DNA of 64,000 bases from Phycisphaerales bacterium (lineage in GTDB: Bacteria > Planctomycetota > Phycisphaerae > Phycisphaerales > SM1A02). Positions 18,332 through 25,305 of this stretch are shown one piece after another. Made by a program: the position numbers and the translations under genes. Location of the stretch: the NCBI GenBank assembly GCA_029260575.1, contig JAJDDB010000001.1, positions 1 through 64,000 on the forward strand, in the 5' to 3' direction. The notes beneath the pieces are model-generated. The model did not search any database and had not been told where the DNA came from. It worked only from the letters and a program-made list of their open reading frames with translations. Within the stretch, counting starts at the first letter, position 1, and each line of letters opens with the position of its first letter.

Positions 18332-18721
18332 ATGCCAGTAGATACTGTTAAGCAATGGTTGGAAGAACTGAAGGAGTCCGCGTGCGCAGCTAATGAGATT
18401 GCGATGAACTATGTCGCTGGAATGGGTCTGCGCTCTGTCACGCCCATCGTGCAACTGAGCGTCCTGGTGGCCAAGACCAAAGCTGAAACCCTTCTCAATC
18501 CAGACAAAGAACCCAGTTTCAATCCGCCTGATGCCGGTAGCAATTACACGCCAATCGGCATACCCGATCCTAATCTCGTGAAGTACGCCTCGACATTGAA
18601 AGAAGAGGCATGTGAAGCGCTCGAGAAGTATTGCAACGGAGATACCGATGGCGCAGCCAAGCATGTACGCCGTCTCGTTGGAATCTTTGCACCGTACGAA
18701 AGCGCGATCGGCACCACCTGA
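18332..18721 (+). CDS. Small soluble protein of unknown function downstream of the kinase
   Basis: The 129-residue product begins 15 bp after the kinase stop with a strong ribosome site (TAGGAG before the ATG), so it is in the kinase operon. It has no signal peptide or membrane helix. It is made of an amphipathic helical N-terminus (VKQWLEELKESACAANEIAM), a proline-rich middle (NPPDAGSNYTPIGIPDP) and a helical C-terminus with two cysteines. No family was recognised. Position suggests a substrate or regulator of the kinase or sigma factor, but this is inference only. Confidence 0.7.
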   Translation: MPVDTVKQWLEELKESACAANEIAMNYVAGMGLRSVTPIVQLSVLVAKTKAETLLNPDKEPSFNPPDAGSNYTPIGIPDPNLVKYASTLKEEACEALEKYCNGDTDGAAKHVRRLVGIFAPYESAIGTT

Positions 18722-18840
18722 TCAATCACATGTGTAAGAGCTACCCTGGTTGACCTGTTGAGCCGTGATGCGCCCAGCAGGTCCCGGGGTGCTCTTGGTC
18801 GATGCGTACCCGAGCCTCATACGCCGATCTGCACATACCG

Positions 18841-18872
18841 AAAAAGCCCCGGCAGACAACAAGTCCGCCGGG
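18841..18872 (-). terminator. Rho-independent terminator, minus strand
   Basis: On the minus strand CCCGGCGGAC, loop TTGTT, GTCTGCCGGG form a 10-bp stem with one G-T wobble, followed by GCTTTTT. It would stop transcripts arriving from the hydrolase gene, whose last stop lies about 450 bp upstream on that strand. On the plus strand it has no T-run. Confidence 0.75.
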
Positions 18873-19324
18873 AATCGCGTCACGAAGGAGTTTGCACTCC
18901 ATTCCGTGCAACTGCTATTGTATCTCGTCTTGTTCCAATAATCATCCGACATGCAAACATCTGAAATAACAAGCGGATACAGATAGACTTGGGCACCTAG
19001 ATTTGATCGATTTTGCTGCGATTTGAATTTCTAGGCCGGCGTCATTCTCGCGTTTCAGTTGTTACAGACGCTGCAACTGGCCACTGGCCAAAGTGGAACA
19101 AAGTGAAAAATTGGATTCCACTAGGAAGAATTGCGTGTCCCGCGGAATGACGCTTCCGTGGTATGACCATTCCCTTCTTGATGTGGCCCAAAGCACCACT
19201 CTCAACCTGGATCAGATTGAGGGACAAATGTCATCAACGCATGTTTGCTAACCAATCGCAGATCATGTCGTAAACTCGCAGAATGCACGCATCAGACATG
19301 TTGGCGACGAAACTGGATCAGCGG
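18873..19324. other. Gene-free stretch between terminator and hydrolase remnant, with one IS-end-like site
   Basis: No supported gene is present. CTGGATCAGATTGAGGG at 19207-19223 matches the arm of the IS3-type ends at 415-480 and 7250-7358, indicating a further decayed end. The stretch would form a long 3' leader to the minus-strand terminator at 18841, or might encode a small RNA. Confidence 0.35.
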
Positions 19325-20092
19325 TCATTGCGATGAATCGCTCTCAACCCACTCCGTCACTAAAGGCCACCACTTCGAAGCGTAGTACTTCTCCAAGATT
19401 TCACGATACTTGGCTGTACGTACTGCCGTGTCGGATTCTCTTCGTGCTTCAAAAAAGAGATTTTGCGCTGGTTTCTCATGTTCGTTGCGCAATTTGGCGT
19501 ACTCCTCAAGTACAGGCCGCGCCGCCGAAGTAAACGCAAAGTCACGGCGAAACTTCCAAAAGTCATCCACCCATTCATTGGAAACGGATACTTCAATGGT
19601 TTCGAGTAGTGACGATGCCTGGGGCGCTGCCAGTTCTTCGATCAGCGCTTCCATCAGTTCAAGGCGCCACGCTTGAACTTCATCGGTATCAAAATCGAGA
19701 GCTCGAGTGAGCGCCGCATATGCACCGCGATATTCGCCAATCTTCATCTGTTCATCAGCAACTGCGATAAGACCGTCTACATCATGACTTGTCATGGTTT
19801 CAAGCCAGCGTACAGCTTGATCAACCGGCAAGCGCCCAAACATGTGGCCAGCCGTCTCGTGAGAAAAGAATCGGATGGCGGGAAACTCGCCATCTTGTAA
19901 CGCACGATAGCAATATTCTCCGCCGCTGAAGTCAACGACAGGATCGTTCTTGCCATGGATCAGTGCAAATGCAACGGAATGTTGGTTGGCGCGCGCAGCA
20001 CCGTCTGTAAAACGATCCGGTTCACATTGGACGAGCAGATTACAGGACATTGGAAACGCGCCGGCAATCAGCTCGGGATAGAACATCGCCAC
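19325..20092 (-). CDS. C-terminal piece of the split hydrolase (Asp/His part)
   Basis: This 255-codon frame begins two codons after the TAG, at a GTG (then GCG, ATG) with no ribosome site. It holds the acid and base of the hydrolase triad: HGKNDPVVDFSGGEYCYRAL and FFSHETAGHMFGRLP. A tail of TPR-like helices follows (EQMKIGEYRGAYAALTRALD). Without the upstream nucleophile it could not hydrolyse anything. It probably is not translated as a separate functional protein. Confidence 0.5.
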   Translation of the reverse strand: MAMFYPELIAGAFPMSCNLLVQCEPDRFTDGAARANQHSVAFALIHGKNDPVVDFSGGEYCYRALQDGEFPAIRFFSHETAGHMFGRLPVDQAVRWLETMTSHDVDGLIAVADEQMKIGEYRGAYAALTRALDFDTDEVQAWRLELMEALIEELAAPQASSLLETIEVSVSNEWVDDFWKFRRDFAFTSAARPVLEEYAKLRNEHEKPAQNLFFEARRESDTAVRTAKYREILEKYYASKWWPLVTEWVESDSSQ

Positions 20093-20095
20093 CGC

Positions 20096-20875
20096 CTACG
20101 TGAGAAATCCACCCTGGGAATGACCGCCGATGAACCAGCGATCAATCGGAAGCACGTCCTGAAGTTCCTGAAGTGCCTCGGCAACGAGGGCTGGACTTTG
20201 TAGGTGTGCCCATTTCGGGCCAGCCCCGGGTCCACCAAAATTCACATATGTGTATTTGTACGCCATGCGCTCAGGTTTGGCGCCGCGACTCACTTTCTCT
20301 CCATCGAGACCAACCAGGATGAAGTCGTCTGCGATATCAGGCCACGTGGCGACAATTGTCTCGACGTATGCACGGGAACTCATGTTCGAACCGTGCAGGA
20401 TCACGATTGCCGACATAGAGCGCTCTGGATTGAACGATTCTGGTACGCGTAACCAGAAATTGAGCATGCTCTTGGTCTGTCCCTTCACGATCTGCCCAGC
20501 TACAGGCTCTGGCATTGATGGCTTGACTCCGTATGCGCCCCAGAACCCCACCTCACCGCGTGCGCTGCTGTATTCGCCTGTGAGCAAAGTGCGTTGGTCA
20601 TCAATCTCGAACCAGCCGCTCGCACCATTCTGTCCGTAGGTGAATTCAAGTCGATCACTCTTCACACGACCTTCGATCGGGTTCTCAGCATCAAATCCAT
20701 ATGTCCCTGTGACTCGTAGTCCTTCTTGTGTGAGTTCCATGGGCCCAAAGCTGGATGCCCAGGAGCCCGAGAAATCGCTCACACCACGTGGCTTTCCATC
20801 ACGAATAACGGTGAGTGAGCGCAACTCCCCAAGACGTAATTTCGCTCCTCCGTGTGCAAGCTCCACATGTTGCAT
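20096..20875 (-). CDS. Middle piece of the split hydrolase (nucleophile part)
   Basis: This 259-codon frame starts with ATG immediately after the TAA of the previous piece. It contains the end of a small beta repeat (GAKLRLGELRSLTV), a lipocalin-like strand-rich domain (GLRVTGTYGFDAENPIEGRV, LLTGEYSSARGEVGFWGAY) and the first half of an esterase/PHB-depolymerase-like fold. The oxyanion segment is IVILHGSNMSSRAYVE and the serine nucleophile is in GGHSQGG, four residues before the TAG. It lacks its own signal peptide, which sits in the upstream piece. Confidence 0.5.
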   Translation of the reverse strand: MQHVELAHGGAKLRLGELRSLTVIRDGKPRGVSDFSGSWASSFGPMELTQEGLRVTGTYGFDAENPIEGRVKSDRLEFTYGQNGASGWFEIDDQRTLLTGEYSSARGEVGFWGAYGVKPSMPEPVAGQIVKGQTKSMLNFWLRVPESFNPERSMSAIVILHGSNMSSRAYVETIVATWPDIADDFILVGLDGEKVSRGAKPERMAYKYTYVNFGGPGAGPKWAHLQSPALVAEALQELQDVLPIDRWFIGGHSQGGFLT

Positions 20876-21154
20876 TTAAAGTGCGAGCGTTCCTCGCAAC
20901 TCGTACCCACCATCGGTTAGTGCGATGAATTCCTGTGACGACTCATGCTCGCCGAGATTCGCGATCGTTAGCAATTTATCGAGGTCGATGTGTGCAGTTC
21001 CAAACTCGGTCGACATGAGGATCGCAGGTACATCGATCGCACAGTTGATCGTACGATCATCCCATGTTTCAATGATCACTTCTGTTGCAGATGCTGTTTG
21101 AGAAAGTAGGACCGTGATGAGAAGGACGCAGGCGATCTTGCAGATGGTCAACAT
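20876..21154 (-). CDS. N-terminal piece of the split hydrolase (signal peptide and first beta repeat)
   Basis: This 92-residue frame begins at an ATG preceded by GGAGCACTCGCA. It has a signal peptide (MLTICKIACVLLITVLLSQT) and the first of two small beta repeats (DRTINCAIDV..TAHIDLDKLLTIANLG). The second repeat (YELRGTLAL) is cut by the TAA and resumes in the next piece as VELAHGGAKLRLGELRSLTV. This continuity across the stop is the main argument that all three frames were once one gene. It lies about 110 bp downstream of the kinase gene on the same strand. Confidence 0.5.
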   Translation of the reverse strand: MLTICKIACVLLITVLLSQTASATEVIIETWDDRTINCAIDVPAILMSTEFGTAHIDLDKLLTIANLGEHESSQEFIALTDGGYELRGTLAL

Positions 21155-21268
21155 TGCGAGTGCTCCGATCAAGGCTTAATTTATGGCCCACCTATCTCAT
21201 CTACAGAATCATCGCGGACATAAAATTCAGTTGCATGTGACTGACAGCATCACCAAGAACGTAAAGTA

Positions 21269-23539
21269 TTACGGTGATCCTGACTCCATTGGATGCAATT
21301 TGGTGAGATGCTCATTGACTCTTTGAGTCCGGTAGTCTTCTTCACCGAACCGATCCAACAGTGTCTTTCTTGCAGCTTCAAGCTGAAACCTTGCGTCTTC
21401 AATATCACCAAGCAAGGCAAGACATTCTGAATACTTGGCGCGTGTCAATGCGGTGCGCCAATGTCCCGGCTCCAGCTTCTCATGTAGCTCCAACGCATCG
21501 CGCAGAAGAAGTTCCGCATTTCTTGCGTCGGTGGCCATTAAGATGGTTCCTCGTACCAGCTTGATGCGCATCTCAATTGTGCGACGCTGTGTAGGAGTAG
21601 CGCTAAGCTCTATCTTGTTGGCTCGTTCAAGCTCGTCGAGCGCCCGCTCGGTCTCTCCATTGACCCACAGTGCTTCAGCAAGACTCATACGCCCCAGTGC
21701 GTGATTCGGATGATTGAAGCTGAATTGATTTTGGAACGTCACGGCAGATTCCAACAGATCGACCGCGTCTTGTAGATCGTCCTCATGATCGAGGATAAGC
21801 GTTGCCAGATCCCACCTGATCTCAGCTACATTGTCATGATCGTCAGGAGACCACCGCGTTAATTCCAGAACATGCTGCAGTTCATTCAGTGTTGTGCGGT
21901 AAACCTGCTCCGAATCGTCGAGATGGCCGAGATCGTGCAATGTCACAGCAAGCTTGTGTCGCAAACGAAGAACTCGCAACGCCAATGTGTAGCTTGAGAG
22001 ATTTACTGTCGCATCTCGAACAACGCCGTTTCCGTAACCTGCAACTGCTAGCGCGTCATTTATCAGATCATGAGCCTCTTCAAGCTTGTCAGAAGAGCGC
22101 AACGCATCAATCAGAACGTCATACGCACGCAATGTCTTTTCATTGTCTGGTCCGTGAATATCGCTCACAAGCTCTAGGTGTCTTCGAAACTCCGCTTCCG
22201 CCCAGTCCACCTCACCAATCTCCAGCCACACACGACCGAGCATATCGCGCGTTCTGGACTCGTAAATCGGGTCATCTTTAAAGATTATCCCGGCGCTGTC
22301 AGACAACTCATGAAGCAACTCAATATTCGCCGAGAGAGTGCCCCAGATTGCAGCCTCTTCATATTGCACATCTAGAAGCCACCGAAGAAGTTGGTGCCGA
22401 AGTTCCGTCTCATGCTCTACTCTTGACGCCTGCCAGAGAACACCGATCAACCCAAGCGAAAGCATAAGAACCACACCGGCTATGCCTGCGACGAGCGATT
22501 TGTGTTGATTTGCAAATGTCCGGATCTGGTATAGTTTGCTGGGCGTCCGAGCAAGGATGGCTTGTTGACCGAGATACCGACGAATGTCATCACCAAATGC
22601 AGCAGCTGATTGATATCGGCGAGCCCGGTCCTTTTCCAATGCCGTGAGTACGATGACCTCTACATCACCTCGGAGAGATCGCTCAAGTGTCGATAGACGT
22701 GCAGGATTCTCAATACAAATCGTATTGAGCATTTGCGAGCAGGATTTGTCAGTCATCGAGTATGGCATGCGGCCAGCAAGTAGCTGGTACAACACAACAC
22801 CCAATGCATAGACATCCGATCGCGTGTCAACCTCACGAATATTGCCGCTCGCCTGCTCGGGACTCATATACGGGATTGTGCCAATGAGACGACTTGCATC
22901 TGTCGCCATTGTAGTAATCTCGATGTCCGAATCTGTTGCCCGAGCAACGCCGAAGTCAACGATCCTAGGACGACCGTGCAAGTCAACAAGGATGTTCGAA
23001 GGCTTCAAGTCACGATGGATAATGCCTTTCTGGTGCGCATGCTCAACAGCATCACACACGACTGTTATCAACTCAAGTTTCTGACGAACTCCAAGTCTCG
23101 CCTCGCGTGCGTAGCGAGTGATTGATCTCGCGCCTTCGATCAACTCCATCGCTAGATAGGGGCGACGTCCCTCCGACGTTTCGGCTATGGCGGCTTCATA
23201 AATGTGTGCGATAGCAGGATGCTGGAGGCGGCCGAGGAACTCTGCCTCGAACGAAAACCGACGAGTCTTCTGTATCGTCAATGACTCTGATGCAAGCACC
23301 TTCAGCGCTACCATGCGCCTCGGCGATTGCTGCTCAGCTTGATAGACGAGTCCCCCTCCACCTCGACCGAGTAGTCTCAAAATACGATAGCCGGCAATCT
23401 GAGCAGGAACTCGCGGCCTGCGGTCAAGTGATCCGGCAGCGTCGCGGACAGCATCCCTTATCAAGAGACGCGAGTCATCTAACCTCTTCTGTCCAGAGTG
23501 ATCCATTGTGCTCTGCAATCTCTCTTGAATCAGACCCAT
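21269..23539 (-). CDS. Transmembrane serine/threonine kinase with TPR-type tail
   Basis: The product is about 756 residues from the ATG at 23539; a GTG three codons earlier and an ATG 11 codons later are alternatives. The kinase domain is intact: GRGGGGLVY loop, lysine in VALKVLAS, HRDLKPSNILVD (His175), VDFGVARA and YMSPEQASGN. A membrane helix follows (LVAGIAGVVLMLSLGLIGVL). Beyond it about 380 residues of tetratricopeptide-like helices (LGRVWLEIGEVDWAEAEFRR, MSLEAL-type repeats) presumably face the periplasm side and bind partners. It lies 40 bp after an ECF sigma gene on the same strand, a same-operon version of the sigma/kinase pair at 16-18 kb. Confidence 0.88.
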   Translation of the reverse strand: MGLIQERLQSTMDHSGQKRLDDSRLLIRDAVRDAAGSLDRRPRVPAQIAGYRILRLLGRGGGGLVYQAEQQSPRRMVALKVLASESLTIQKTRRFSFEAEFLGRLQHPAIAHIYEAAIAETSEGRRPYLAMELIEGARSITRYAREARLGVRQKLELITVVCDAVEHAHQKGIIHRDLKPSNILVDLHGRPRIVDFGVARATDSDIEITTMATDASRLIGTIPYMSPEQASGNIREVDTRSDVYALGVVLYQLLAGRMPYSMTDKSCSQMLNTICIENPARLSTLERSLRGDVEVIVLTALEKDRARRYQSAAAFGDDIRRYLGQQAILARTPSKLYQIRTFANQHKSLVAGIAGVVLMLSLGLIGVLWQASRVEHETELRHQLLRWLLDVQYEEAAIWGTLSANIELLHELSDSAGIIFKDDPIYESRTRDMLGRVWLEIGEVDWAEAEFRRHLELVSDIHGPDNEKTLRAYDVLIDALRSSDKLEEAHDLINDALAVAGYGNGVVRDATVNLSSYTLALRVLRLRHKLAVTLHDLGHLDDSEQVYRTTLNELQHVLELTRWSPDDHDNVAEIRWDLATLILDHEDDLQDAVDLLESAVTFQNQFSFNHPNHALGRMSLAEALWVNGETERALDELERANKIELSATPTQRRTIEMRIKLVRGTILMATDARNAELLLRDALELHEKLEPGHWRTALTRAKYSECLALLGDIEDARFQLEAARKTLLDRFGEEDYRTQRVNEHLTKLHPMESGSP

Positions 23540-23579
23540 TACCCCCACTCAGGCGACGCTGCGCGGCTGTACTTACACA

Positions 23580-24194
23580 TCAACCGCTGAAAAACTGAGA
23601 TTCAGAGCCGATGAGCTCACGCAGGCGATCTAATGCCCGTTGATGCAGTAGGTAGACGGCTCCGTATGTGCGCTCTAATGCAGACGCTGCATCTGCAATG
23701 CCTTGTTCCTTGAAATAGACGAGACGAACGACGTCCGCATAGGCCACAGGAAGTTCAGCGACTTTCATTTCCAAAACATCATTGATCTCATCATGTGCGA
23801 TCTTGCCAGAAGGAGAAAACGCACTGCCAGTTAGAAAATTCCATAACCAAAGAACGGCGTCCTGTTCCACAGGTGCATTTGTCCGCCGGTCCGGATGCGG
23901 TCGCTTTTCACGCTCCAGGCCTTTGATGGCGTCACGCAGGTTGTTCTGTGCGATTGATCGCAACCACGTTCCCAAGCTGGCCTCATCGCCCTGGAACTTC
24001 GAAAGGTCAAGAACGGCCTCCATGTACGTTACTTGAAGGACATCATCCACCTCAAGTATTGATCGCCATTTCGGGTTGATGTCAATTGATACACGAAGAG
24101 CTGTATCGTGCATTTGCAAAAGTTGCTCAATTGCAATCTGGTCGCCAGACCTAGCTCGTTCAAGCAGTATCGATGAATTGATTCCTTGCTGCAT
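23580..24194 (-). CDS. ECF RNA polymerase sigma factor
   Basis: The 204-residue product has region 2 (RSILEVDDVLQVTYMEAVLD, LGTWLRSIAQNNLRDAIKG), where the core-binding and -10 recognition helices lie. It ends with a region 4 helix-turn-helix (VVRLVYFKEQGIADAASALE, YGAVYLLHQRALDRLRELIG). No anti-sigma gene is adjacent; instead the membrane kinase follows after 40 bp, which points to control by phosphorylation, as proposed for planctomycete kinase-linked ECF groups. The upstream 415 bp has no gene and probably carries its promoter. Confidence 0.85.
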   Translation of the reverse strand: MQQGINSSILLERARSGDQIAIEQLLQMHDTALRVSIDINPKWRSILEVDDVLQVTYMEAVLDLSKFQGDEASLGTWLRSIAQNNLRDAIKGLEREKRPHPDRRTNAPVEQDAVLWLWNFLTGSAFSPSGKIAHDEINDVLEMKVAELPVAYADVVRLVYFKEQGIADAASALERTYGAVYLLHQRALDRLRELIGSESQFFSG

Positions 24195-24609
24195 TTGCTT
24201 GATTTCTCAAGTGTCTCGGGATCGGGATAGTCATTACCCCCGGCTTCAGTCAACATTCCTTTAATAGATGTCCACTCGCTGAGCCTTTGTGCCTTTCACG
24301 ATCGGTGCTCACACCGAAGTAGTCATTGTAAGTACCTACGGCTACTGAGGATCAAGATTATCTGCAGTCAGTGATTTAGTGTGAAGTCGTATCGCCATTT
24401 TGGCAATGAACGCCTTGTCAGATGCGTCAAGAACGCTGCGCTATTTACAACGTTCAAGTTGAATGAAATGGGGTGTATGAATGGCCCTTGGATGTCGCCT
24501 AGATAAGAAGTGGAGCGACAGTGTCAATTCGGATGGAACGGCGTTAGGGGACACATCGCGCGGATTATGCCAGCCACCCATTTGCCGTTCGTAGACAACG
24601 AGGTGTCAA
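24195..24609. other. Divergent intergenic region
   Basis: This 415-bp gap separates the minus-strand sigma gene from the plus-strand secreted protein gene, so it should hold both promoters. No consensus promoter, RNA gene or repeat could be picked out by eye. Confidence 0.35.
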
Positions 24610-25236
24610 ATGACCGGTTTTCAAACTAGGACTCATTGCACTGATAGTCCATTTCAATCTCGATTCTTGCTGATCAGTTGCACATTGATAGCCCTCGGGC
24701 TCACGGTGACGGCTCAAGGTTCTTTGATTCCGACAGTCTTCGTAGACACACCAACAGAACTTGTTGTTGTATGGGACTGGGACGAATTTAATGCCGGTGG
24801 TGCACAGATCGCGGATTTGGACATTCCTCCCTTAGTAAACTGGGATGTCACTTTGACCACGACACCGGCCGGTCCTATTCCCACATGGACGGTTGAAATT
24901 GACGTGTTCCACGTAACAAATCCCCATCCCGGTGATGTGGGCGGAGGTGGTATTGCCACTCTCACGAAGATATTCGATGACGATCAGTTCCTGGGTGCAC
25001 CGGTCCCGCCGAATGTGTTTGCGATAGTGAGTCATCCTGCTATCGGTCATATTGATGCGTACGAAATGCAGGTGTTCCATTCCCTCAACGGCACAACGAA
25101 TGTCATCAAGTTGACCGGCAAGCACATTCCTGGTCCTGGTGCGTTGAGCCTGCTCGGCCTCGCTGGATTAGCTGTTCGACGCCGACGGCGACAGCGACAT
25201 CCTTCACCAAGAACACAACCACACTGGATGCCGTAG
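24610..25236 (+). CDS. Secreted protein with PEP-CTERM-like C-terminal anchor
   Basis: The 208-residue product has a signal peptide (LISCTLIALGLTVTAQG) after a long N-terminal extension. A 130-residue beta-rich body of unknown family follows. The C-terminus reads PGPGALSLLGLAGLAVRRRRR, i.e. a proline-glycine motif, one membrane helix and an arginine cluster, as in PEP-CTERM-type sorting signals used with exosortases. About 15 further residues after the arginines are unusual and may come from a drifted stop. No exosortase is in the window. The next secreted protein gene begins 69 bp downstream. Confidence 0.75.
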   Translation: MTGFQTRTHCTDSPFQSRFLLISCTLIALGLTVTAQGSLIPTVFVDTPTELVVVWDWDEFNAGGAQIADLDIPPLVNWDVTLTTTPAGPIPTWTVEIDVFHVTNPHPGDVGGGGIATLTKIFDDDQFLGAPVPPNVFAIVSHPAIGHIDAYEMQVFHSLNGTTNVIKLTGKHIPGPGALSLLGLAGLAVRRRRRQRHPSPRTQPHWMP

Positions 25237-25305
25237 CAGTAGTTGCGCAGCGGCGCATCTCGGTTGTTTTATCAACGACCAAATGTATGAACACAGGAGA
25301 AGGGC

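Larger units (their letters stand above)
19325..21154 (-). pseudogene. Secreted alpha/beta hydrolase gene interrupted by two in-frame stop codons
   Basis: Three consecutive open frames lie in one reading frame on the minus strand, separated only by a TAA (20876-20878) and a TAG (20096-20098). Read through, they give about 610 residues: signal peptide, two copies of a small beta domain, a middle domain, then an esterase fold. The first stop falls inside the second beta repeat. The second falls just after the nucleophile motif GGHSQGG, while the likely Asp (HGKNDPVVDF) and His (TAGHMFG) of the triad lie beyond it. Both stops are one C-to-T change from CAA and CAG. A decayed gene is the simplest reading; stop-codon readthrough or sequence error remain possible. 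Confidence 0.7.
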
